Positions 23,078 through 31,305 of a stretch of 48,619 nt of DNA are shown one piece after another. Each line of letters begins with the position of its first letter. Position 1 is the stretch's first letter. The stretch is from a bacterium (lineage in GTDB: Bacteria > T1Sed10-126): NCBI GenBank assembly GCA_003554945.1, contig PWHN01000085.1:1-48619 (forward strand), written 5' to 3'. The translations under genes were made by a program, and so were the position numbers. The notes below the pieces were generated by a model. That model saw only the letters and a list, made by a program, of their open reading frames with translations. It did not search any database and had not been told where the DNA came from.

Positions 23078-24646
23078 TTGCTGCAAGGTGTTCTTTTAAT
23101 AACTGTCTGCGGTTTTTTGGCCGGCGAACTGGCCGGCGTGTTCAAATTTCCAAAATTGATAGGAATGCTGCTGGCGGGGATAATTATTGGGCCTTACGTT
23201 CTTGACCTGCTTCCTGAAGCAATTATGGGGATATCAGAAGAGATACGTATGTTTGTTCTGCTAATAATTTTATTTAAAGCGGGACTTGGTCTGGACAAGG
23301 AAAAGCTTATGGCGGAGGGAAGCGTAACCATTCGATTGGGCTTTTTACCAGCTCTGATAGAGACGATTGTCGTAGCAGTGGCAGCGCGCTGGTTTTTGGG
23401 TTGGAGTTGGCAAATTAGTTTTTTACTGGGCTGGATAATATGTGCGGCCTCGCCGGCGGTTATTGTGCCAATGATGCTCTGGCTGAAAGCTGAAGGCTGG
23501 GGGGCAAAAAAAGGAGTTCCTGATCTTGTGCTGGCCGGCGGGACGATGAGCGATGCAGTGGCCGTTACAATGTTTGGCATAACAGTGAGCATGATACTGG
23601 GGGAAACCGGTGGGGATCTCTGGTTTCAATTTGGATATATTCCAACTAAAATATTGTTGGGCGCTCTGGTGGGCTATCTGGCCGGTAGAGCCACACTGAT
23701 AGTGATTGATGTTTTAAACGTCAGCGGTAAACATGTTAAAAAGTTGATTGTCAGCCTGGGCATAGCTTTGCTTCTGATGATTGGTAGCGATTACGCGCCA
23801 TATTCTGAATTTCTGGCAATTATGGTCCAGGGATTCGTGATACTTGAGTTAAATCCTGTTGGTGCCCGTCGCTTAAGGCGCGGTGTTGACCAGCTATGGA
23901 AAGTGGGTGAAATTTTCCTGTTTGTTTTAATTGGAGCGGCAGTGAATATTAATGTTATTTACTCGGCCGGAGCCGTGGGGTTGGCAATAATAATAATTGG
24001 TCTTGTCCTGGGCAGAACTGTTGGAGTCTATTTGTCCACGGTAGGTTCAAGTTTAAATCAGGGAGAAAGATTTTTTGTTGCAATAGGCCAGATGGCTAAA
24101 GCGACGGTTCAGGCGGCTATTGGTGGGATACCGCTGGCGCTTGGGATTGAACACGGTGAATATATCCTGGCCATCTCCGTTTTATCAATTCTTTTCACGG
24201 CCCCAATAGGAGCTTTTGGCACCGCCTTTTTTGCGCCAAGATTGCTAAAGGAAGGGAGAGTTGATCCGACAAAAGTTAGTGTGAAAGAAGATTACACTTT
24301 TTTAGTTGCCGTTGAAAAAACTGAGGTTTCCAGGCAAGCTCTTGAAGAAGCGGCCCGGGTGGCTCGCCAGGTAGATGCCAAATTAGTAATTGTTAACTTT
24401 TTCAACGGGGATGATAAAACCGCCACCTACAGAAGAATAAAAAATGAGCTGGAAATAGCTCGGGATATAGAGCACGAGATAGTGATTGATGAAGGAAACG
24501 CAGTGGACATCATACTGGACAGTGCCCTTGAGCATGACGTTGACTACATCTACATGGGAAAAAGCGGGGGAGACAGCACACTGGGTGAAATCAGTTATCA
24601 AGTGGTGAAAAGAGCCTCAATACCTGTGATCCTGGTTGAGGATTAA
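23078..24646 (+). CDS. cation/proton antiporter fused to a universal stress domain
   Basis: The 522-residue protein has an N-terminal sodium or potassium/proton antiporter domain of the CPA (Kef/NhaP-like) type with about 12 membrane segments (residues 1-390). Family-like segments include KFPKLIGMLLAGIIIGP, ILFKAGLGLD, AASPAVIVPMML and an acidic MSDAVAVTMFG. The C-terminal part (about 405-522) is a universal-stress-protein domain ending with YMGKSGGDSTLGEISYQVV, the GxxGxnGS-type nucleotide loop. Such tails are thought to gate or tune transport. The TTG start is placed behind AAAGGAGGATTAT. A strong hairpin directly upstream suggests control by attenuation. Ion specificity cannot be read. Confidence 0.88.
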   Translation: MLQGVLLITVCGFLAGELAGVFKFPKLIGMLLAGIIIGPYVLDLLPEAIMGISEEIRMFVLLIILFKAGLGLDKEKLMAEGSVTIRLGFLPALIETIVVAVAARWFLGWSWQISFLLGWIICAASPAVIVPMMLWLKAEGWGAKKGVPDLVLAGGTMSDAVAVTMFGITVSMILGETGGDLWFQFGYIPTKILLGALVGYLAGRATLIVIDVLNVSGKHVKKLIVSLGIALLLMIGSDYAPYSEFLAIMVQGFVILELNPVGARRLRRGVDQLWKVGEIFLFVLIGAAVNINVIYSAGAVGLAIIIIGLVLGRTVGVYLSTVGSSLNQGERFFVAIGQMAKATVQAAIGGIPLALGIEHGEYILAISVLSILFTAPIGAFGTAFFAPRLLKEGRVDPTKVSVKEDYTFLVAVEKTEVSRQALEEAARVARQVDAKLVIVNFFNGDDKTATYRRIKNELEIARDIEHEIVIDEGNAVDIILDSALEHDVDYIYMGKSGGDSTLGEISYQVVKRASIPVILVED

Positions 24647-24697
24647 AAGGTCTAAAAATTATAGAAATGACTTGCGAGCGTCGGCGAAACCAGCTCA

Positions 24698-24725
24698 CAC
24701 TACGTCAAAGTATTTTGACGTAGTG
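24698..24725. repeat. 28-bp palindrome, copy 2
   Basis: The 26-bp palindrome of 19880-19905 is repeated here with one more pairing base at each end (arms CACTACGTCAAA and TTTGACGTAGTG around GTAT). It lies between two convergent genes and could act as a bidirectional terminator, but the identical loop argues for a dispersed element. Confidence 0.9.
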
Positions 24726-24742
24726 AGTGATGGTGTTTTTGT

Positions 24743-26362
24743 TTAACGAATGTGGTCGCGGAGACGCTCGAGTTCGGTGGTTGTCCAGCCCTCAGGTTCA
24801 GTCAGATGATACCAGCTTTCCAGGTAATGTTCAGTGGTGAAATTATGGCCGTATCCGGGCGGAGAGTAGCCAAAGGCCATATCGGCGATGAGCTGGAGGC
24901 CAGTGACCACCGGGAACCAGCGCAGTTGTTCTGTGACGTCAGGACCGCGGGGAGATTCCATCCACTCTGGTTCGCGGTAAAAAGAGTCGGGTTCAAAAAA
25001 AGTAATCGGGTCGCTGGCATGCTGCAAAAAAGCAATACGAAAATCTCCCCAGGGACTTTTTCCTTCTTCAAACCCGCCCGTCTGGTTAGCAAAACGAACC
25101 ACTGAGTCGTCTCGAAAACGGGGAAGCCAGGGAGGAGATTCGGGTCGACGTTGGCGGGTAATCTCCCGCCAGGTTGAGGAGCGAAAAGGCGGACCGCTCC
25201 AGAGAACTCCCTGGAAGGGGTCGTCGATGATGTCATAAAGGTCAAAGGAGCGATCGGAGTTCATTGCACCGAGACTGAGGCCATGCAGGTAGAGATCGGG
25301 GCGTTGGTCTTCGGGCAGGGTAGACCAGTGGTCGTAAACTTTTTCAAAGAGGGCGCGGGCAACTTCATAACCGTATTCAGCTTCGGCAAAGATAGCAAGG
25401 TAACTGGGCAGGTACGAGTATTGAGCGGTGACACTGGCGACGTCGCCCCGATGCAGGTATTCCAGCGGCTCGATTGCGTTGGGATCGACCATACCGGTTC
25501 CGGTTGGCGTTATGAGGGTCATTAGAGAGCGCTTAAAAGCATCCACCCGTTTAAGTTCCTGAAAAGCAAGGTGAGCCTGTTTTTCGGGAGAGTCGGCGGC
25601 GTTTAATCCGACGTAGACTCGTATTGGCTCAAGTGCCGTGGTATCTAAAAAATCTTCTATTTCTGCAGCAGTGGGCCCGCGGGCTAAAAATCGGCGCCCC
25701 TGACGTCCAACGTTGTCCCAGTCCAGCAGTGAGTCCGGGCTACCGGTTCGGGTTGGTTTTCCAGGGGGGTCGTATTCAGGTTCAAGGAGGACGTCAAACT
25801 GCTGATAGGAGGAATCAAGGCTACGCATCGTTAATGAGAACAAGACGCCGTTAATAACCGTCCAGAAGATAGTTATGGCAAGAACGAAAGCAAGCAAATG
25901 TGAGACGCGTCGGGGGATATAGTGCTGCAGTTTTTTCGAAAGATACTGGAAGCAGCGGCGAAAGACTTTTGCCAGCCCGATACAGAGAGCAAAGATTAAG
26001 ATAGAAATTAGTCCGATAGCAAAGTGATGAATAGCGGCAGTTTCTTCCATTTCCATGAGCGAACGGATAGAATTTTGCCAGGCAGCAGCGCGCCAGAGGA
26101 AAAGGACGACAAGAAGACCACACAGGGCAGCGGTAATAATCTTTATTGTACGTTGGAGTTTATTGTTTGGTAGGGGTAGTTCGAGGTAGTTCCAGAGCCA
26201 GCGGCTAAAGACTCCAATACCATAGCCGGCAGCCAGTGAAAAACCTGAAATTAGTCCCTGAGCGAGGTTAGTTCGGGGAAGCAGGCTGGGGGTCAGAGAA
26301 AAGGCGAAAAATAGCGTGCCGGTTATCAGCCCGGCAGTGCAGAAGTGGCGTTCTAATTTCAC
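24743..26362 (-). CDS. integral-membrane alpha/beta hydrolase (Abhydrolase_9 family)
   Basis: A 539-residue protein. The N-terminal membrane domain (about residues 1-200, four to five helices) carries the family signature FSLTPSLLPRTNLAQGLISG. The C-terminal alpha/beta-hydrolase domain has the nucleophile elbow HGLSLG with Ser363 and conserved stretches IRVYVGLNAADS and RADLYLHG-like sequence. This matches the two-part actinobacterial-type family (Abhydrolase_9_N and Abhydrolase_9), whose substrate is unknown; a lipid or envelope ester is plausible. The GTG at 26362 is preferred because GGGAGG lies seven bases upstream; a longer frame to 26431 has no site. It is divergent from the Nudix gene. 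Confidence 0.87.
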   Translation of the reverse strand: MKLERHFCTAGLITGTLFFAFSLTPSLLPRTNLAQGLISGFSLAAGYGIGVFSRWLWNYLELPLPNNKLQRTIKIITAALCGLLVVLFLWRAAAWQNSIRSLMEMEETAAIHHFAIGLISILIFALCIGLAKVFRRCFQYLSKKLQHYIPRRVSHLLAFVLAITIFWTVINGVLFSLTMRSLDSSYQQFDVLLEPEYDPPGKPTRTGSPDSLLDWDNVGRQGRRFLARGPTAAEIEDFLDTTALEPIRVYVGLNAADSPEKQAHLAFQELKRVDAFKRSLMTLITPTGTGMVDPNAIEPLEYLHRGDVASVTAQYSYLPSYLAIFAEAEYGYEVARALFEKVYDHWSTLPEDQRPDLYLHGLSLGAMNSDRSFDLYDIIDDPFQGVLWSGPPFRSSTWREITRQRRPESPPWLPRFRDDSVVRFANQTGGFEEGKSPWGDFRIAFLQHASDPITFFEPDSFYREPEWMESPRGPDVTEQLRWFPVVTGLQLIADMAFGYSPPGYGHNFTTEHYLESWYHLTEPEGWTTTELERLRDHIR

Positions 26363-26570
26363 AAAAGCACCTCCCTTTCCGAAGGAAAAGTTTGATATAA
26401 TTTTACATGACTTGCAAAAATTAGCAATCATTTGTCATACTGTACCATAATCAACCGGAAATTTTCTGTTCAATATTTTTCCTTCTTCAGGAGAGGGGAA
26501 ATATTTGGGCAGGTTTTGTTACTGGAAAGAAAATTTGAGCAGCAAAAATTTAATGACAGAGGTGTTTGAA

Positions 26571-27038
26571 ATGAGTGAGAAAAAAGTTGAGGAAGTTTCA
26601 GCAGGAGTGATTCCATACCGGAGAAAAGGGGATGTGGTTGAGTATCTTCTCCTGCATTATCCCGGCGGTCACTGGAGTTTCCCAAAGGGGAACGTGGAAG
26701 AGGAGGAAGAACTTGAGGAGACAGCGTTGAGAGAGTTAGAGGAGGAGACGTCCATATCTCCAGAACAGGTGGAGCTGGTTCCGGGCTACAAAGACAGTAT
26801 CAAATACACTTATGAACGTGACGGTGAGGTAAGGGACAAAACGGTATATTTTTTCGCCGGTGAAGTTGATCCTGAGGCGGAAGTGGAGCTATCAATTGAA
26901 CACGAAGATTTCTGGTGGTTGGATTACGGGCAGGCTGAGATGCAGATCACATACTTTGAGCCTCAGGAGATGTTGAAAAAATTTCATGCGGAGTATATCG
27001 GCGAGGAAGAGGAAGAAATCGAGGGTTTGGAGCTTTAG
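26571..27038 (+). CDS. Nudix hydrolase, Ap4A-hydrolase-like
   Basis: The 155-residue protein starts with AGVIPYRRKGDVVEYLLL and HWSFPKGNVEEEEELEETA, typical of bis(5'-nucleosyl)-tetraphosphatases (NUDT2-like). The Nudix box GX5EX7REUXEEXGU is read as G, E, REL, EE and then TSI, so the usual late glycine is serine; all catalytic glutamates are present. DSIKYTY and VRDKTVYFFAGE fit the family. A long acidic C-terminus ends EEEEEIEGLEL. The ATG at 26571 has GAGGTG nine bases upstream, whereas the earlier ATG at 26553 has no site. Its stop overlaps the end of the convergent alcohol dehydrogenase gene by 4 bases. Confidence 0.88.
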   Translation: MSEKKVEEVSAGVIPYRRKGDVVEYLLLHYPGGHWSFPKGNVEEEEELEETALRELEEETSISPEQVELVPGYKDSIKYTYERDGEVRDKTVYFFAGEVDPEAEVELSIEHEDFWWLDYGQAEMQITYFEPQEMLKKFHAEYIGEEEEEIEGLEL

Positions 27039-28201
27039 ACAGGACTACAGAAGGGGTTGTCACCTTGTAGGGCTTCGTGATAAATATGAGTAAAATCTTC
27101 TTTTGAAGCGTCGCAGGGGTTGGTGTCACCCGCCGGGTCGGTGTAAGCGGTTTCAACCAGGTCAGGTATATCCTCCAGTTTTACTCCCTCGTCTTCCAGA
27201 GCCGGTGGGATGCCAAGGCTGCGGATAAAATCCCAGATAATATGGCCAACCTGGCGAGCTGTTTGCAGAGTTGACAGACCACCCTGGCTGGTGGCCAGCA
27301 GAGGAAAGAGACGTGCTATTTTCGTCTGAACCGCCGGTAAGTTGTAGGCGAGAACATAGGGGAGCATCAAAGCGTTAGCCCGACCGTGCGGCATACCATA
27401 GCGCGACCCCAGCGAATGGGCAGTTGCATGAGAAAGCCCCAGACCAGAGTTGCTAAAAGCCATCCCGGCAAGCATTTGTGCTTCCATCATCTTTTCTCTG
27501 GATTCCATGTCACGTTTGCCGTTCTTGTAGGCGCGCGGTAAATTTTCGACGATAATTCTTATCGATTTCATAGCCAGGGCGTCGCTGAAATCCGTAGCGC
27601 AGGTGGCCATGTAAGCTTCCAGAGCGTGAGAAAAAGCATCCATTCCTGTATTTACTGTAACTTCAGGGGGAAGAGAACGAGTTAACTCGGCATCACAAAC
27701 AGCGACGGAAGGGATAAAGCTTGAGTTGCGCAGAACTATTTTCTCGCCACTGCGGGAGTCAGTTATAACAAGATACTGGCTGACTTCGCTCCCGGTGCCG
27801 GCAGTTGTAGGGATGGCAATGAGGGGAAACCGCCCCCACTGGAAGTTAATCCGCGGGCCAAAGTCGCCCTGTCGAGCTGCGTAAACTATATTTTTTGCAC
27901 AGTCAATCGGGCTACCGCCTCCTACGGCTACAATCATGCTGCAATCCTGTCTCACAAATTCCTTGAGCCCGGCGGCTACCTGGTTGGTTGTGGGGTCGGG
28001 GGAAACTTCATCAAAAATGTGGGTCTCCAGTCCCGCCTTGCTTAAAATACCTTTTATTTCGTCGGGAATTCCCAATTCACGGATATCTTCGTCAGTAACC
28101 AGGAGGACTCGACTGCCCTCTTGGCCGGCTAATTTTTTTGGCAGCTCGTGGCGGCAGCCACTGCCCAGCATCAGCGTTGGGGAAAGGTTATATTCGTGCA
28201 T
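27035..28201 (-). CDS. iron-containing alcohol dehydrogenase
   Basis: A 388-residue group III alcohol dehydrogenase. The NAD(P)-binding part has VAVGGGSPIDCAKNI and AIPTTAGTGSEVSQYLVIT. The metal-binding part has DAFSHALEAYMA, LGLSHATAHSLGSRYGMPHG with the histidine ligands, and a preceding aspartate in CDAELTRSLP. Members oxidise or reduce short-chain alcohols, diols or lactaldehyde; the substrate is not predictable. AAGGAGCTTCTTAAT lies upstream of the ATG on the minus strand. It stands alone, convergent with the Nudix gene. Confidence 0.92.
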   Translation of the reverse strand: MHEYNLSPTLMLGSGCRHELPKKLAGQEGSRVLLVTDEDIRELGIPDEIKGILSKAGLETHIFDEVSPDPTTNQVAAGLKEFVRQDCSMIVAVGGGSPIDCAKNIVYAARQGDFGPRINFQWGRFPLIAIPTTAGTGSEVSQYLVITDSRSGEKIVLRNSSFIPSVAVCDAELTRSLPPEVTVNTGMDAFSHALEAYMATCATDFSDALAMKSIRIIVENLPRAYKNGKRDMESREKMMEAQMLAGMAFSNSGLGLSHATAHSLGSRYGMPHGRANALMLPYVLAYNLPAVQTKIARLFPLLATSQGGLSTLQTARQVGHIIWDFIRSLGIPPALEDEGVKLEDIPDLVETAYTDPAGDTNPCDASKEDFTHIYHEALQGDNPFCSPV

Positions 28202-28313
28202 ATTAAGAAGCTCCTTGTTAAGATAAAAAGCTGAAAAGAAGTCTAACCCGAAGTTGCTTATAATAAGAGTTAAATATTGTAGCTCAAAGTACCGGGTGAG
28301 GAAAGAGAAGTAA

Positions 28314-28423
28314 AACCCTGAATAGAACCTTCCAACGCATCTTCCCCCCCTTGAGGGGGAAACTCAAAGGGGGGTGAAATTACAGGCGAGAGGGGATTGC
28401 TGGAAGGTTTTGAACCCTGAATA
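28314..28423. repeat. palindromic element flanked by AACCCTGAATA direct repeats
   Basis: AACCTTCCA (28326-28334) and its complement TGGAAGGTT (28401-28409) bound a segment with a CCCCCTTGAGGGGG palindrome. An 11-base direct repeat AACCCTGAATA flanks it at 28314-28324 and 28413-28423, which looks like a target-site duplication. The ends resemble those of the element at 7112-7264. Confidence 0.75.
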
Positions 28424-28453
28424 AACGTGGTCTGACATGACCGGGAGGAAAAA

Positions 28454-29866
28454 ATGAAAAAAGGATTATTCTGGTTCAGGCGGGATTTGCGGTTAGAGGA
28501 CAATGTAGGTCTTAAAATGCTGAGAGATCAGGCGGACGATCTATTTGTCTGTTATATTGTTGATAACAGTCATCGTTGTTGGAAGTGGGGCTGTGGGGAC
28601 AGGTTTGAATTTAAAATGGACTGCGTGAAAGGGTTGCGCGCTGATGTAGAAGCTGCGGGGGGGCAGTTGATTATACGGCGGGGGAAGCCGGTGGAAGAGC
28701 TGATCCGGCTGGTTCGGGAGTTGGAAGTGGAGTCTGTCGCTTGGAATCGGTCCTACGAACCATACGAGAGGCAGAGGGACAACAGAGCGGAGAAGGAACT
28801 GAAAGAAATTGGGATTGAGGTTCAGACCTGGAAGGACCAGGTAATTTTTGAAAAAGAGGAGATACTAACTAACAGCGGCACGGCCTACAAAGTGTTTACT
28901 CCTTATTCGAGCAGCTGGAAGGTTAAGCAAAAACCGGAATCGGTATCGCCGGTCGAAAATATTGAGAGTGCAGAGGCGCCGGGGCTGGAACAACTACCGA
29001 CTGCCGAAGAAATGGGTCTTTCCACTTACCTGTCGGATTTTGACTGGAGCGGGGAGAGTGAGGAAGCACAGCGGCGCTGGGATGAGTTTCGTGACAACCA
29101 ATTGGAAAATTATCACATCAGTCGTGATTATCCGGCCGAAGCGGGGACCTCAAGGATTTCTCCATACCTGCGGTTTGGAGCAATTTCAATCCGCAAGCTT
29201 TACCACGATTGTAAAGAGCAGTTTGGCGCGCCCCAAAATAATGAAGGTGTGGAGACTTTTGTAGATGAACTGATATGGAGAGATTTTTATCAGCAAATAA
29301 TTTATAACTATCCGCATGTTGTCGAGAAGAGCTTCAAAGAAAAATACCGGGAGGTAAAGTGGGAAGAAAACGAGATCTGGTTCAAACGCTGGTGTGAGGG
29401 TAGAACCGGATATCCGATAGTGGATGCCGGTATGCGGCAGTTAAATGAAACAGGCTGGATGCACAACCGGCTGCGGATGATTGCCGCCATGTTTTTAACT
29501 AAGGATTTGCTAATAGACTGGCGAAAAGGGGAGAAGTATTTTATGAATCGTTTAATAGACGGAGATGTTGCTTCAAACAATGGTGGCTGGCAGTGGAGCG
29601 CTTCAACGGGGGCGGACGGAGCCCCGTATTTTCGAATTTTTAATCCGATAAGTCAGGGGGAAAAATACGATCCTAAAGGAGAGTTTGTATCTTGCTGGTG
29701 CCCGGAACTGGGCGCTCTCGAGGCGGACGAAATACAGAGGCCTTTTGAGCTTGAGGGAAAGCGGTTGAAGGAGGCGGGAATCGAGCTGGGGGAAGACTAC
29801 CCGGAACCGATTGTGGATCACGGAGTGCGCCGGGAGATAGCATTAGAGCGATTTGAAAAATATTGA
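28454..29866 (+). CDS. phrB: deoxyribodipyrimidine photolyase (CPD photolyase)
   Basis: A blue-light flavoenzyme that splits cyclobutane pyrimidine dimers. The 470-residue protein starts with KKGLFWFRRDLRLEDN, the antenna-domain opening. EAGTSRISPYLRFGAIS, ELIWRDFYQQI, GYPIVDAGMRQLNETGWMHN, RMIAAMFLTKDLLIDW and DGDVASNNGGWQWSASTGAD form the FAD-binding and DNA-contact core, including the tryptophan electron-transfer region. Length and motifs fit the class I CPD photolyases. GGGAGGAAAAA precedes the ATG. A short-chain dehydrogenase follows after 18 bases, probably in the same transcript. Confidence 0.94.
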   Translation: MKKGLFWFRRDLRLEDNVGLKMLRDQADDLFVCYIVDNSHRCWKWGCGDRFEFKMDCVKGLRADVEAAGGQLIIRRGKPVEELIRLVRELEVESVAWNRSYEPYERQRDNRAEKELKEIGIEVQTWKDQVIFEKEEILTNSGTAYKVFTPYSSSWKVKQKPESVSPVENIESAEAPGLEQLPTAEEMGLSTYLSDFDWSGESEEAQRRWDEFRDNQLENYHISRDYPAEAGTSRISPYLRFGAISIRKLYHDCKEQFGAPQNNEGVETFVDELIWRDFYQQIIYNYPHVVEKSFKEKYREVKWEENEIWFKRWCEGRTGYPIVDAGMRQLNETGWMHNRLRMIAAMFLTKDLLIDWRKGEKYFMNRLIDGDVASNNGGWQWSASTGADGAPYFRIFNPISQGEKYDPKGEFVSCWCPELGALEADEIQRPFELEGKRLKEAGIELGEDYPEPIVDHGVRREIALERFEKY

Positions 29867-29884
29867 AAACAAAGGAGCATAAGA

Positions 29885-30694
29885 ATGAGTAAATCAGCAC
29901 TGGTTACGGGAGCTTCCCGAGGAATTGGTGAAAAAATATGTCTTAGTCTGGCTGCGTCGGGTTACGAAGTGTTTCTGGCCGCCCGTAGTTTCGGTCGATT
30001 GCAAGAGCTGGTGGAAGAAATAAATGAAACGGGGGGACAGGCTGAGGCGGTAAAACTTGATCTGCAGGAAAAAGACTCGATAGTGAAATGTGCAGAAAAA
30101 GTGGAGGAAGCTGTTGCTGGTGAACTTGACGTATTGATAAACAACGCTGGTTACGGGATTTACGGTCGAGTTGATCAGGTACCTCTGGAAGCGGCCCGTC
30201 ATCTATTTGAAGTCAACTATTTTGGTGCTTTAGAGTTAACTCTTGAACTGCTCTCAGCACTGGAGAGTGGCTCCGGGGGACGAGTAATTAACGTTGCCTC
30301 CAGTGTGGCCAAGAGGGGGTTTCCGGTGATGTCACATTATGCGGCAAGCAAAGCGGCGCTGGAGTCGATAAGCGAAAGCATGCGGGAGGAACTTAAACCC
30401 CGGGGGATCGAGGTTCAGGTGGTTTATCCATTAAGGACGGAGAGCAAATTTTCTGAATCTGCGAGGAGATATGTTCCCGGGAAGTTCAGTTTTCCCGGAC
30501 ACGGTCCAACACAATCGGCAGAAGAGGTGGCCGAGACGATAGCACGGGCGCTCGAAAATAATAAATTTCGTATACACCCGCACTATTCTACCAGACTGCT
30601 GGGGGTATTAAATGAACTTATACCCGGTCTGGTAGCCCGGATTTTAAAGTTTAAGGAGACCGTGTTGAGAAGTTTCGGCCAAACCGGTTCATAA
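29885..30694 (+). CDS. short-chain dehydrogenase/reductase
   Basis: A 269-residue classical SDR. The cofactor loop is TGASRGIG (residues 8-15). NNAGYG stabilises the central sheet. The catalytic residues appear as Ser in VASSVAKRG and Tyr/Lys in YAASKAAL. AARSFGRL after the second strand suggests NADP preference. The substrate is unknown; the hydrophobic C-terminus (LLGVLNELIPGLVARILKF) suggests membrane association or a lipid-type substrate. AAAGGAGCATAAG precedes the ATG. It follows the photolyase gene closely and is convergent with the winged-helix gene 4 bases away. Confidence 0.92.
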   Translation: MSKSALVTGASRGIGEKICLSLAASGYEVFLAARSFGRLQELVEEINETGGQAEAVKLDLQEKDSIVKCAEKVEEAVAGELDVLINNAGYGIYGRVDQVPLEAARHLFEVNYFGALELTLELLSALESGSGGRVINVASSVAKRGFPVMSHYAASKAALESISESMREELKPRGIEVQVVYPLRTESKFSESARRYVPGKFSFPGHGPTQSAEEVAETIARALENNKFRIHPHYSTRLLGVLNELIPGLVARILKFKETVLRSFGQTGS

Positions 30695-30698
30695 AAAG

Positions 30699-30917
30699 TT
30701 ACTTCAATTGTGCGCGAACAGAGTTACCTTTCTTGAGCACATCTATCTGGTCTTCACGGGCCAACCAGCCGAGGGCGAGGTAAAGGTCGGAAGTGGACAG
30801 ATCCAGGGCATCCTTAACTTCAGTCGCTTTAACCTTACCGCCGTCATTCTCAAGATAAGAGTAAACGTCACCGGCATTAAAACCAACGTCGCCTATGTAG
30901 GATTTTTCTTCAGCCAT
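30699..30917 (-). CDS. small winged-helix protein (DUF2582 type)
   Basis: Seventy-two residues when started at the ATG at 30917, which has AAAGGGGGA upstream; a longer reading lacks a site. The sequence (NAGDVYSYLENDGGKVKAT, LDLSTSDLYLALGWLARED) matches the small winged helix-turn-helix family found as stand-alone proteins in many anaerobes. It may bind DNA, but no target is evident. The name of the family is recalled from pattern and is less certain than the fold. Confidence 0.75.
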   Translation of the reverse strand: MAEEKSYIGDVGFNAGDVYSYLENDGGKVKATEVKDALDLSTSDLYLALGWLAREDQIDVLKKGNSVRAQLK

Positions 30918-31305
30918 TGTTAAATCCCCCTTTCGAGTAAGTTTTATTTCAAAAATGAACCGGAACAGTCTAACATAAGCAGTGTCGGAAGGCAAAGGAA
31001 TAAATTTTGTTAAGAACATGGGGGACTGTTGACCTTATCTTTCTTTGCTCGAGGGGGGGACACAAAGGAGAAAAATGGATTCCGGCTCGGGGGCCGGGGG
31101 GCTCGAAGAGGCGATGGGGCGATGGGGCGAAAAGGCGCAAGACCGAAAATCAAGATCAAGTTCAAGAGCGACCGATAGGTCAAAAGCGCCATAACAAGCC
31201 AGGTCAAGTTCAAAAACCGTAGTCGGTAATCGGTAACTTTAAGCTCGGCTGCCAGCCAATAATTCCAGTTCAAAGATTATAGATTACGTGGTGGGGAACT
31301 TGTGA
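30918..31305. other. repeat-rich spacer
   Basis: There is no gene. The spacer holds a GGATTCCGG palindrome start (31074-31105), a 47-base stretch (31121-31167) repeated at 39516-39562 with two differences, and GTAATCGGTAAC units (about 31226) related to those at 39281-39320. The G-rich run CTCGAAGAGGCGATGGGGCG also resembles sequence at 8644. Confidence 0.7.

Noticed and set aside
22784-23099. Open frames over the detached tRNA-Asp fragment and hairpins
   Set aside because: They are composed of repeat and tRNA sequence, lack ribosome sites and overlap each other on opposite strands.
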